Shown here in pieces: positions 41,905-53,500 of a stretch of 64,000 nucleotides of DNA. The notes under the pieces are model-generated. The model had not been told where the DNA came from. It did not search any database and saw only the letters and a list, made by a program, of their open reading frames with translations. A program made the position numbers and the translations under genes. This DNA comes from Flectonema sp. DT1601. Taxonomy: Eukaryota > Euglenozoa > Diplonemea > Diplonemida > Diplonemidae. The stretch lies in contig OZ025807.1 in the NCBI GenBank assembly GCA_964019425.1, forward strand, positions 186,001 to 250,000. The letters are read 5' to 3'. Position 1 is the stretch's first letter, and each line of letters opens with the position of its first letter.

Positions 41905-43818
41905 TTATACTAATCCAAAACATGATTTCACATTTGAGGGATGCAGGTTTTCAAAAGGTACTTCAAGAGAGCTGTTACGTTCCTCAACGTCGGTTGATAT
42001 TTTTGATATCTGAGTATTCAACTCGTCAGCGAATGTATTTGTTTTTCTATCCACGTAACCAGCAACACCAGTGAAAGGCATTGCGCTATCAGACGCCGTA
42101 GATCTACCTGACAATACATATGCGAGACCTATTTGAAGAAGACTTTCTTTCTTAGTTGGAAGTAACTCCAACACATCACTCTCGGTAATTGAATCTTTTG
42201 ATCGTTCAGTTAGAGGAGTACCTTTAATCTTTCCAGGAAAGAAGAAAGGACAGGCATATGAGTTATAAATCCCTTTCGTTCTGGCTGAGAATTGAACTGA
42301 TGACATGAAAACAACAGCAGTTAAATTAAAAATAATAGCATCCCAAGGACGAGAAGGATGTATATCCTTAACTCTAGTAAGCCTGGTTGACATATCTCTG
42401 AATAAATCTTTTAGTTCACTGTCTGACTCGATGTCATCAACTTTAGTGTAGTAACGAGACACGACTGATTTTACATAATTTTCTATCGCATCCCACCATC
42501 GCATACCATCTTCTCGGTAGTGGTCACCCGGGAGATCTGATTCAAGATTCATCCTTTCTCTCCAATCATGTTTAAATGCAGCATTTGCGAAATCAAAATT
42601 CTTATAAGCCAAAGTCATAATCTTTCTCAACGATGATTGAGAAACTGATAATACTTGATGTAGCAAAGGAGATTTTAGTAAAGTCTGCTCAAATCTCTTA
42701 GCGAAAGCCAAACACGCTCGTAAATGAGGTGCTAATAATTGTCTTACAGGATGATGAACTGACATACTCTTATTAACCATACACTGAATTAGAGCGCTTA
42801 CATAAACAGTCTGAGTACCTACCAGTCCTAATAGGTGATAATGAAGTTCTGCGCTATTGAAGTACATCTTTGCCATTGTCCATGCCCAAATATTATCATC
42901 AGGCGTGTAGATAGGATTGTTTATTACTTGACCAGGAACATCACTCTCTACGTCGTTATAGAGTCTTATACACAATGGAAGAACCTGTCCATTAGGTTCT
43001 ACATAAAACAAAGCTATGGGATTACACATTACATCACCTGAGGGACTTTCTTGCATCTCATCTTCTTCGTCTGAGTAGGGATCTTCTGGTGGGGGTTCTT
43101 TTGGAGGGATTGGATCACGAAATCCAAATTTAACACAACTTTTTAAACTGCTATAATCAGTCACAAATATTTTTCCAGCCTGCATCGCCTCTTGCAGTGT
43201 ATTATAAGGACCAATCCTTCCGATCACGATGTCGTCTGCAATTTTAAGAGAAAACGGCAAGTGGTCCATTCGAGATACTTGTCGTAGTGAACCCGGTGAT
43301 CCAACTAACCGATGTCGAGAGAACTCAACGTCATCCATCCATCTGGTACATAAAAAAGGTTTTGGGAATCCTTTCTTAGATGTCGGTGATGAATAAAATA
43401 ACGTCGCCGCTTCTTCAAAAGATGAGAAGCGATCTTTACTCTTCCGACCAAACAGATAACTGTTAGCCTCTGTTCCGAGGTGTTCACGGATAGTTTCGAG
43501 GACTTGTCCTTCGCAGTTGAGGAGTTCATCAAAGTACTCTGTGTACTCATCCCATTCGGCTGTTGTTTCAGGAAGTTCTATTGGCATTCCTGAAGGGAGT
43601 ACTGTTTGTAGTTCCTTTCTAGTGTGTTTTAACATCACTCTACACTCATAAAATATCCCTTGAGCTCTTACAGCAGTCAGTCTATTTGAAGGAAGAGGGT
43701 CAACTTGGGGAAGACATGTTCTTGTTGGCTCTGGTTCTGTTCCTTTGAACACTTCTCCAGTCTGACCAACGCGGACACGTTCCCCGCAGCCGCATTCACC
43801 ACGCATTGCGTTTCCCAT
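41905..43818 (-). CDS. Lipoxygenase homologue lacking most iron ligands (pseudoenzyme), 637 aa
   Basis: Start ATG 43818 gives MGNAMRGECGCGE; acceptor CACTACAG before 43845. Family landmarks: WAWTMAKMYFNSAELHYH ... HPVRQLLAPHLR, then LPGDHYREDGMRWWDAIENYV, YYTKVDDIESDSELKDL, DAIIF ... SSVQF. Lipoxygenases bind non-haem iron by three His, an Asn and the C-terminal Ile. Here the first His is kept (H328). The second, five residues on, is Val333. The third His position is Met505 or its neighbour, the Asn is Gln509, and the protein ends in Val. Fatty-acid dioxygenation is therefore unlikely; a regulatory or lipid-binding role is possible. Gly2 plus nearby Cys could allow lipid attachment, though Arg6 is unfavourable for myristoylation. 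No frame damage. Confidence 0.82.
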   Translation of the reverse strand: MGNAMRGECGCGERVRVGQTGEVFKGTEPEPTRTCLPQVDPLPSNRLTAVRAQGIFYECRVMLKHTRKELQTVLPSGMPIELPETTAEWDEYTEYFDELLNCEGQVLETIREHLGTEANSYLFGRKSKDRFSSFEEAATLFYSSPTSKKGFPKPFLCTRWMDDVEFSRHRLVGSPGSLRQVSRMDHLPFSLKIADDIVIGRIGPYNTLQEAMQAGKIFVTDYSSLKSCVKFGFRDPIPPKEPPPEDPYSDEEDEMQESPSGDVMCNPIALFYVEPNGQVLPLCIRLYNDVESDVPGQVINNPIYTPDDNIWAWTMAKMYFNSAELHYHLLGLVGTQTVYVSALIQCMVNKSMSVHHPVRQLLAPHLRACLAFAKRFEQTLLKSPLLHQVLSVSQSSLRKIMTLAYKNFDFANAAFKHDWRERMNLESDLPGDHYREDGMRWWDAIENYVKSVVSRYYTKVDDIESDSELKDLFRDMSTRLTRVKDIHPSRPWDAIIFNLTAVVFMSSVQFSARTKGIYNSYACPFFFPGKIKGTPLTERSKDSITESDVLELLPTKKESLLQIGLAYVLSGRSTASDSAMPFTGVAGYVDRKTNTFADELNTQISKISTDVEERNSSLEVPFENLHPSNVKSCFGLV

Positions 43819-44576
43819 ATGAGTGTCACGGTCCCCCCCCCTCACCTGTAGTGTGCGATGTTATAATAAGAGCAAAAACCGTAATTACAATATGGAAGTT
43901 ATGCTTCACATAGTATTGTGTTTTTATCTGAATGAAATAAAAACATTGTTTTTTGACAGATGTTAATTTATCATCAAGAACAATTGACGCTAGGCGCTGG
44001 CCGTATTAGTTCCTTCAGTAACAACTCTTTTAGCTCTTTTTAGGTATTATTTATTTCTTTCCTTTATTTACTTTTTTTTTTTCTTTTTTTTTCAACTGCT
44101 GCAATAATATTTTTTTTCTTACATCTTCGCTGTTAGTTTCCGGACCCAACAGATGAGGGGAGTGGCTGGGTGGGAACAGCGTTCGGGGAAGGGGAAAATA
44201 GGAATTCTCTTCTTCTGCAATCTCAAGTCAACCGACCTTCACTAGGACAGACTCGTTGATAAGATCTCCCTAGTGTTCTTCTTTATATACTATTTATAAC
44301 TACACAATGATACAATAAACTAATCAACGAGTAACTTGTTATTTTGGTAACAAAAAAAAAAAAAAAACCGAGTAAATATCAGTAACATCATCATTGCCAT
44401 AGAAAACCAGTTTTTTTACTTTTATTTTATTCTACTTTTTTTAATTTTTCCATTCTCCCTTTATGAGAAATCGCAGTGGTTAGGTTGTACTTTTTATCTT
44501 CTTCAAAACAAGAGTCCTTCGAACAATTCAGTTTGTTACCGTGAGCAGCAAAACTTTCGTTATCGGGGGGGGAGGG

Positions 44577-44610
<34 letters not shown>

Positions 44611-45511
44611 CCTTCCACACATAAAAATACACAATAACAATAATGATTGAGGGAATCATACTTCTGTAAGACACCTACTGTGTCTCATAAGTATGCATGT
44701 ACGCTGAATCTCTTTCGGTGATTGTATGCGGTTCATTGCACATTAGTTTTTTCTTCATTTTTTTTAAACATGCACGCAATAGGAAAAGGGTTGGAAAGAA
44801 GGGATTTTAAAAAAAAAAAAAAATAGAAAACAGACCAGCAAGAGTCTCCACAGCTATCATGCATCAGATGTGGCGGGAAGATTCCATAAAGGTTATACAT
44901 CCAACAAAATGCTGCTGAAAAAGGAGATCGGGGTTTAGAGGAAAACACTTAATCAGCAATCGACACAAAGTAGTATCGATGGGAGTACTTTAGTTTGCAC
45001 AAATCCGAAAAAAGAAATTTACAAAAAGGAAAAAAAAAAAAAAAAAACGAATGGGGGGGGGGGGAAAAAAAAAAAAAAAATGACATCCACCTCGTGTTAC
45101 AATATTTCGTATTTTTGTACTGATGTACGACAGAAAAAAGAGACACGTCACAGCTAATACTCACTTTCTTAAGATACTGTCATATTGTCATAGTCTTTGT
45201 CTCGGATGAAGATGGATTTCAATTTTTTTTTTCTTCTGTGATAACTCTTCGGGAATATGAATTAGTAAGCAATTAGAAACGAATCAGAAACTTCAACTTG
45301 ACAAGCGAACTTTCCACGAGCGAGTAGGACCAACAGCTATACTAAACATGATACGTGATAATTTCTGTTTACTCACTGTTGCTCAGATTCACTACCAAAA
45401 AATGGCTAGAGATGCTCATCTGCCAAGCCGTAACACAAAACCTAATTCCGCACTGCACCTGCAGAGAGAAAACACATCGAATAGGTTGCTCCACAGAATA
45501 ACCTCGACACT
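43819..45511. other. 1.7-kb intergenic spacer, no gene seen
   Basis: A/T-rich with about 32 T at 44579-44610 and A/G runs near 45030-45080. A 7-bp inverted repeat CACTAGG/CCTAGTG spaced 23 nt lies at 44237-44273. Short open frames are homopolymer artefacts. Confidence 0.5.
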
Positions 45512-48466
45512 CTACTCGGTGTGTGACATACGAACAGCCTGATTGTTATTGTTGATTTTACTGCTGTCAGTGCAGATTATAAAAAGATTCTGCTTATTAT
45601 TGTACATACCTCACGCCTCATAATGGCAGAGTTTGCTTTGCAGGAAAGGTTAGGAACATTTCCTTCCCAAGTATCATAAACGCAAAGGGCTTCAAAGAAT
45701 TCATCCCAAGTGACGTTCTTGTCTTTATTTAAATCTGATTGGCGCCACAACTCTTCTGCATCTTTAATTGAAATCATGTCGTGTGTGCGAGCGTTTGGTC
45801 TGTTGTTGCTGTTGGTGTCGATGATTCCACATTCAGTCAGTCCCTGAATGAATTCATCTCTGCTGAGACCTCCATCGTTATTCTTATCAATGAATCGAAA
45901 CATATCAAATAGTTTGACCTGTGCTCTTGTTACGATTTCAATAATCTCCATAACAACCTTTGCTCTGTTTGTTTTTAGAAGTTATAAAAGTTACTATCAT
46001 TGTACTGTACTACTACAACAACAACAACAACATACCGATGCCTGTCATTTTCTAAGTTAGCAACAGCTTGCTTTACAGCTGCAGGGTCAACCTTACCGTT
46101 AGGTCCGGCAAGTGAACTGTTTTTTTTTTTTTTTTTTTTAAATTATTCTTTTATACACAAACAACATCAGATGAATAGATAAGGATTACATACTTTGCAG
46201 TGAGTTCCCATCCTTTCTTGTCTGCTGGACTTGCTCCAGTCCTGTCCATACAAGTCGTGACGAACGCACTTTTCACAACGCCTTTCGTGCTGATGGCTTC
46301 GAGCGCTTTGAAGATTGCATCATATTTTATTTTGCTGGTGCGCTGCAAGTCCCAAATGTCAAGGATACCGGGTAAAGCACCCTTGCTGTCACCTTCGAGT
46401 TGGGCTGCCCATTCATCAGCATCTATGTAGCCATCATTGTTTTCATCCATGTGACATAGCAGATAGTAAATCTCAGTCATTGATAAACCAGGAATACTTG
46501 TTCTCAGAGCAGCACACACTTCGTGATAAGAAAGTTTTGTTTGGGAACGGTAAGTCGATATCTGCTGCAACATCTTCTTCATCTCAATAGCTCCCTTAGT
46601 TAAATGAGACTTTCCGTATTGCAGCCACTTCTCAGCCCATGAACTCATCCAGCTGTTTGCTAACTTGTTCTGGAATCTTTCTAAGAATCGAATGTAAGAA
46701 ATAGTTCCTGATTCTTCGACACGTACTAAATGTCTTGCTAGCGAATGCCAAGGAAGATCCTCGTGAATAATTGACCTAACGATGTTTATCCATTGCTTTT
46801 TAGTAACAGTTCCAGTGAAGTTGGTATCAACAAGTTGGAATTGACTGAGAAGCTGTGATCGTTTAGCAAAGAATAACTCACCTAATCGACGTAATGCTTT
46901 TTTTCGTACGTCATCAGCGTCAATAGGATCGCCTTGTTCTTCATCGTCGTGGTGGTCTTCAGATTCACCTGATTCAGAAATACCGTCAGCAATCTTACCA
47001 CGTAGTCCAGCAATCTCACCATTCTTAACGCAGTAGTCGTTAGGTGAGATGTCTAGGTTTTCAAACAGAACAAGATATGATCCTCTGTTGTCGTCTTTTC
47101 CACAATATCTTGATGCAGAAAACACAGTCATACATACACCTCCGTGGATAGTTCTGTGACCGCTTGAGACAACCTCGTGAGATCGAATAATCTTCTGAAG
47201 GTCATTTACTCTTAAAAACTCTCTCGTGACATCTTCATTAAACCAAACTCCTGCTCCTCTGCTTGACTCTTTACTGCGGTTTTCCATATCACGAGGATCA
47301 CTCCACAGCATTGCTTGGAATATACGATCCTCTCTGGTTGCTGGTGGAATCTTACCTCTTCCTTTACTTACTGGACATTCTCTAAATCGGTCTACTGCTC
47401 TGATTTCTTTCAGAGTGACTTTGCTGTCTCCAGGAAGCCCACCGTGCATAACACAGACCTTGTTGTTGATAACGTGGCATAGTGGAAGTGCTTTAAATGA
47501 TTTCTGAGCAGCCTTGTAGGCTCTGTCACTGTAAGCATTTACACAGACTTGCATAAAACCGTCCTTGCCAGCAGCTTTGTTTACTCTATGTTCTTCGTGA
47601 TTGCCTCGGTTTAGCCACACGGCATCAGGGTAGGCTACTTTCATTGCGTACAAAAGAGTAAGTACTTCGCACTGGTCTGGACCACGGTCTACGAAGTCAC
47701 CGTTAAATAGATAATGTGTTGTAGCACTCGGTTTACTTTCAGCCAGAATCCACAGTAAATCATCCAACTGTCCGTGTAAGTCACCAACAATGACTAACCT
47801 TCCACTTGAAGGTACATCAATGTGCACAACAGGATCAACTTCTGTAAAAAGATCTTGAACTGTTTTCATAAGGTATAAGAAGTCATTCTCGGATGGAAGT
47901 TGTCTATGCTTCTTTTCTTTTTTGAGAGAGGCGATAAGATCATCGAGCCACTCTGCTGGAGGCGTTTCCAACTCATTAAGATCAACGCTCAAGTCACCTA
48001 ATGTAGAACAAGGTCCTATACTTTCAGTATCATCATCTGACATAGTGTCTTGTTCTTCTTTTATTTCTAACTTTCTAAGTACGTCAGTAAATAAGTTTTG
48101 TTCATACTTCTCCTGAAATGGAATCCATCTAGTGAACTTACTTGAACGGTTCTTAGTGGATGATTGGACAAACTTTAATAAAGCAATCATTTGATTATTC
48201 GCATGCTGTTCAGCACTCCACTTTAGGTTGATAGGCGCTCTTGGTGTTGGTGGTGTTAAGATCGAATGTGGTGGTTGAGTTGGTGATTTTATAGCATCAG
48301 AGATACTTGGATCGTGATGCTGAGCTCCTTCAGACTCTGACATTTCGCGTAATCCTTTTATCTTTGCTGGTCCTGTCGGCTGCGGCTGTGGAGGTTTCCT
48401 AGCCGCATCCTGCTTTCGAACAGGAGGCTTGCTGTGTTGCTGCTCGCCTCCGCTACAATTACCCAT
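45512..48466 (-). CDS. PPEF-type protein phosphatase with EF hands and an N-acylation signal, 911 aa, four exons
   Basis: Exons 48466-46194, 46116-46036, 45964-45610 and a 27-nt last exon 45538-45512; donors GTATGT, acceptors CAG, frame kept. Catalytic metal motifs GDLHG (228-232), GDFVDRG (256-262), GNHEEH (288-293) and HGG are intact, so it should be an active Ser/Thr phosphatase. Calcium-binding EF loops DENNDGYIDADEW, DKNNDGGLSRDEF and DLNKDKNVTWDEF follow, plus a degenerate DTNFTGTVTKKQW, so calcium probably regulates it. The N-terminus MGNCSGG fits Gly2 myristoylation and Cys4 palmitoylation, a feature known for kinetoplastid PPEF enzymes, implying membrane localisation. Acceptor AATAATCAG lies 9 nt before the ATG. 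Confidence 0.93.
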
Positions 48467-48646
48467 TTTTGATCACTGATTATTAAAAAAGGAATAGTAT
48501 TTAAAAAAAAAAAAAGGAAACATTTACACTTTGAGAAAAACTTATCCACAATGCCCAGGCTATATATGCCAGTTGGTAAGATTGTATCTGAAGCAGAGTG
48601 CCGGTACACTGTTGGGTTTTTATTGCACAGATGTTAGTCATGGCGC

Positions 48647-49498
48647 TCAGCTATCTTCAGAGTAGAATTTCTTACCAGCTTGTTCAAGAATAAATTTATC
48701 TATTTTTGTGTCGTGTGCATCCAGAATAGAGACGCCACCAGAAGTTGCTTCGGTGAAATTATCATCCAAACTCCAGACCTCAACATCACGAATGTGAAAC
48801 TCGGGTTTGTGAGCTAGACAGGGGCTGTTAAAGGTCATGCAAATACCACCAGCTCCTCTAAAGACACCTGTGTCAAGAAACCTATCAAGATGCATACCAA
48901 ATAGTTTTGGGATTCCTCCAACTGCCAGTCCGTTTTGTTCGGGTTCCGGCCAATTTGTTTGTAAATATTGATAATTATGATTCATCCCACTTGGTGTGTA
49001 GATTTGTCTTTCTGGACGAATACCAATTAAGGAACAATTACCTGACCCAAAGAAGTTTATATCTCCTCGTGATTTTGGGATTTCATATTTTCTGCCCATG
49101 CGGAGCTCTTTCTCTCTCTTTGCAATTTCTAATTTTAATTTTTCATCTCTTTCTGCAGGGTCTTCCCACTCGTCTCTGGACCAAAATCCAAAAACGTGTC
49201 CGCCGTCGTCTCGAACTACCAGGAGGGTTTTTTCCTTTCCAGTTATGCTGTCGAAAAGTTTGGCATAACTCTTTCCATCTCTTTTTGAGTTGTAGCAGCA
49301 TCCCCACTTTTTAGGTCTCGGGTAAACTGAAATGGTAGTATTTAACCACAGTAAGTCATCCTCTTTCAATAAACTCTCAGAGCCAATCAACGACGGAGGG
49401 ACATGCAGCTCTTCTTCTGGAGGCGTTTCTTCTTCTGGTTCAGGTTCTGGAGGTGGCGGCTTTTTCCCGAGACCAAATAGCTTAAGAAAAAACGACAT
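48647..49498 (-). CDS. TLDc-domain protein, 283 aa
   Basis: ATG 49498, 10 nt after acceptor CAATTCACAG; a donor-like GTAAGA near 49548 would make a 40-nt 5'UTR intron. A Pro/Glu-rich N-terminus precedes a TLDc domain: DGKSYAKLFDSITGKEKTLLVVRDDGGHVFGFW, NFFGSGNCSLIGIRP, the GGIPKLFGMHLDRFLDTG core and FHIRDVEVWSLD. TLDc proteins (OXR1, NCOA7, mEAK7) bind and regulate the V-ATPase and protect against oxidative stress. The N-terminal hydrophobic patch MSFFLKLFGLG could bind membranes; no Gly2 is present. Confidence 0.87.
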   Translation of the reverse strand: MSFFLKLFGLGKKPPPPEPEPEEETPPEEELHVPPSLIGSESLLKEDDLLWLNTTISVYPRPKKWGCCYNSKRDGKSYAKLFDSITGKEKTLLVVRDDGGHVFGFWSRDEWEDPAERDEKLKLEIAKREKELRMGRKYEIPKSRGDINFFGSGNCSLIGIRPERQIYTPSGMNHNYQYLQTNWPEPEQNGLAVGGIPKLFGMHLDRFLDTGVFRGAGGICMTFNSPCLAHKPEFHIRDVEVWSLDDNFTEATSGGVSILDAHDTKIDKFILEQAGKKFYSEDS

Positions 49499-50543
49499 AT
49501 GAGCTGCCCTGTGAATTGATTATAACAGGAAGTGATCACGTCTTACCTAGAATTGGTAACTACTTTCTTAGTGTGTGTTTCCTGTAAAATAAAACAACAT
49601 TACTAGCTGTTAATTCAACACTTGTTTCCAACACACACACCTTGTATCATCACGTAAACTAGTGCTGTGAACAGGGGGATGGGTTCGAAATATATTATTT
49701 TTCTCTGATAGACTACTCTGGTACACTTCCTTCCTTTGCAATAACACCCCACGGATGAATGAAACAAGAAGAAAGCAAAACAAAGCACACGGAGGGACGG
49801 GGAAAAGGGAAAGAAAAGAAAAAATTAACGTTAGCAGCAAGAACATGGGAAATGAGCCAGCGGAGTAAGAAATTTGGAATTCTTATTAATTTTTTTTTTT
49901 TTTGCTTCCCTTATTTCACCTTATAGCCTAGGTGGCAGAAAAAGCCACCCAGTGGGTAGAAGTAGTTGGATGACTTCAAGTGAGTTGAAACACCGACTAA
50001 AGATAATCTAAATTTTCTCACATACTGAGGCAATGCCCATTACCTTTTCATTGCTTGCTTGGGAATTCTGCCGATTTTATATAGACGGAGCAGAAAAGAA
50101 AAAAAAATATTAATAAACCAGCTTTAAATACCCACAGGGTAGGCTAAATAGTAGGTAACCAATGAAATGCACCTGAAAGCCATGCGGACTACAAATTAAA
50201 ACAGAAAAGAGGGGGGAAAAAAAAAAAGTCACAGAAATACGTTTTAAAAAAAAAAATAGAATTGCAGTAATACTTCGAGGGGGGAAAACACACGTGTGAG
50301 TTATTGTTCTTTGAAGGGAAAAGTTTGAAAGAATTTTTTTCAAAAAAAAAATAGAAATCAAGTAAGAGGCAAAAAGATGTCTGGGTGCAAGTTTTTCGCT
50401 TCGTCCGAAAATCTGTAAAATAGCTACATTTTGCTGAAGTCAAGAAACTCCAATAATAGATCAATCGATACTCGCACTGACACTTTCCTAAAATGTAACA
50501 AGCGCTCGTTTAACTAAAGTAAAAAGGGGATCTAAATAACAAC
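49499..50543. other. Intergenic spacer, no gene seen
   Basis: AT-rich with A/G runs. A small hairpin (GGTGGC, 7-nt loop, GCCACC) lies at about 49930-49948. No coding region was supported. Confidence 0.5.
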
Positions 50544-53500
50544 CTACTGAAATGTTACAAGGTATGTACGAACTTCCATTGGTCTGACAGTAACAGTAAA
50601 TGCCTTAGAGTTGAAAGGGAATCGCTGCTCGTAGGACTTAAATTCACTTAACTGCTCAAGAACCTTGCCACCGGTTGGGTCGTAAGTCTTCCACTTGAAT
50701 TTCTGCTCGTCTGTCTTGGTCTGAGATTGAAAGGCAGTTAGTTGCGTCTCTTCCATCGTCGAGATCTTCAGTCCGTTCTGTGCAAACACAGCAGCGAAGT
50801 TAACTTCCACTGGAACACTCATAGTAGTACTCTCTCCAACAGAGTACAAGTGAGAAACTCTCAGAAGCAACTTTCCATCGTTAATGTCAGCATAGTTACT
50901 TGTTAGAGTCAACAACTTAATCTGTGGTGGAAGTGGCTGAGACAAATAACTCTTCGCCTGCATTGCTGGCTTAATCGCGTCCTTAGCGAAAGCCAAAGTA
51001 GCAGGGAATGACAATTCCTCCATTTCTTGTCTTCTGAGGACGTGAACCTTTTCAGTCGCTCCGAATATGAGCAAATGCTTTCCACGCATGGTCAGTCCAG
51101 CGCAGGTGCATCCACCATCACCTTCATGTCCATGTTCACCCATTTTACCTGGCAGAGCATTAATATCATTACATCCACACATAGTTTCATTAAGTGGTTC
51201 CTGAACTCCACGGCTGTCGTCCATTTGGAGACGACGGTGAACCATCAGTTCGACTGCTCCATCTTGAAGAGATGCTCCACCCTGGGAGGCATCAGTTAGT
51301 ACAGCGAGTTCAGATAGTTCATCGTTAACAGAAATCATTGCGTTGACTGGGTAGTAGTTTCCGGCAACTGGTTCGTTAACAACAAGTGGTGGGTATGATG
51401 GTCCTCTCTTGTTAAACTGTCTCTTAACCATCTCTCTACCGTTAGAGTCAGTGTAGAAGGTTCCCTGTGATTCGATACCAGTTGAGTATTTTACAATTAC
51501 CTCCTTACCCCAGTTGTTTGCCTTTCCACTGTCAACTGGTGGGAACCACGGAGTGTCAACAGGGATTGGACCAACGGTCCATTCAACTTCAACAAAAGAT
51601 CTGTCCTTCCAAAGTCTGTAAACGACAGTTGCCCATTCACTGAACTGCTGGTACACCTCAGTCACTGAGGTTCCGTTAACAACACGAAGAGTTGGGATTT
51701 GAGTTTCACCAGGGTAGTAGACTGTTGAAGTGTTTGATCTGAAGATGTAGGCTCCACTCTTCTGTTCGTCACACTGCTGGTCCTTCGCTACTCCAGCATC
51801 GTGAGTGCATCCACCGATGGAACTGTTGTACCATCCGATGGTTACGGAAAGTGGAGTTGAGAGACCAGATTCTTTGTTAGTAATCTTCGTCGCCAATCCA
51901 AGTGAGGTATCGAACTCGACGTTGTAAAGGTCGTTGCTGATGCTGAAGTTTCCAACAGCCGCCTTTCTCTCAACAACATTCGACTTTCTAGTAGTGGTTG
52001 CGGTGTACGCAGTGTATCCCATTGGTGGGAGGAACGCACGGAAACTGAGAATGTGGGTGGCTTTGTTGGCCATCTCAGACTGCCTCTTTGCGATTTCAGC
52101 AGCAGTCATGTTGAAGGAGTTGAGGTACAGAAGTGGAATTGAGTGAGTGCGCTCATCGATCTCAGATACCTGACATGGTACTTCAGTTCCGTTAATGTTG
52201 GAAACCTTCCAAGAGTTTCCAGTGACTGGTACACTGACCCACTGAGAGCTCCATCTTCCGAGAGGGTTCCAAGCGGCTACAGAGAAAGTTGAGGAGTCTG
52301 TAGTGGTGGCGCACATGGAAATGTTCAAACAGTTGTTTCCTCCCATCGAGTTACAGTTGCAGTGCTCAAAATTTGCGTTAAGACCCATCAACTTGTTGAA
52401 TGAAAGTGCAACACCTTCTTCAACCTCACCGTGTGATTCAGAAATTCTCATCTCGTAGTCATTTGAAACGTCCTGTCTTTCAGTTCCTGACATACCGTCG
52501 TGGTGAGTAGCAATACCAACAGTTCCCTCAAGGGAATCAGTCCAGCTGGGTCCTACTGGAGGAGCAGGTCTGACAGTTGGGTTGTGGATTTTAGAAGTGT
52601 TAACCTTTCCAATGACTTCCATCTGTCTGGCGGCGTTGAGGAAGTTTGAAGCAACGTGAACCTGTCTCTTCAAACTCGGTCTCGATGTGAAGTAACCTGA
52701 CCAGTAGTGGTGAGAGGCATCTGCGAGTGGGAAGATGTCATCTTGTCTGATCTCCCAGGTGAGGTTAGCCTTCTGCTTCTCCTCAACGTACTTGGTAGGG
52801 GTTGAGTAGAAAGCATTGACAGTACCGTTCTTGTTGATGTAGTGAATGATTTTGTCGAGGTTACGATACCAGTGAAGAGCGTTTTGGTAGTTGAAGTCAC
52901 TTCCACAGGCCCAGATCTGGTGCTCAGTACGGAAGGCCTTCGCCTGTTCCTGAGCATGCTGAACGAACTGATCAACAACCTTATCAATGTTGTAATCATG
53001 ACGGGATGGATCATCCTGAACTTGAGTACCGCTACCATCGTAACTTAACCAAGTTCCGTAACCACCGTTACCTTGTCCGAAGAGTTCACCAGCAAAGACC
53101 TGGGCGGAGTTTCCGAGAGACTGACTTCCCTCCCAGATCCATTCTAAACGAGACTGGTTCTTTCTCATCGCAAAATCCTGGTAGTCCATTCTTCCCCAGA
53201 ATTCATAGTTCATACCCGCCTCAGCACCAAGCAACCAGGCGTTGGTGTTCGAGTGACCGAACGGATCGATCGACCAAGTTCCCTTAGGCATAGCATCAAT
53301 TCCAAAGTTCTTCTTCAAAAACTGATGTCCTCTAGTGGTCTGGTCGATCATCTCAACGTAGAAAGGACTGGCCTCATCGTGCATGCACCATCCTCCGTTG
53401 ACGAATTCAAGCTGACCATTCTTAACTACACTGCGTGCCATGGCCTTCTTCTTTTCAGGTTGTTGGTCCCACCAACGAGCGAAGAATCCAACTTCAACGT

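Noticed and set aside
44237-44273. Possible small RNA from the CACTAGG/CCTAGTG inverted repeat
   Set aside because: Only a 7-bp stem with a 23-nt loop and no promoter or conserved element.
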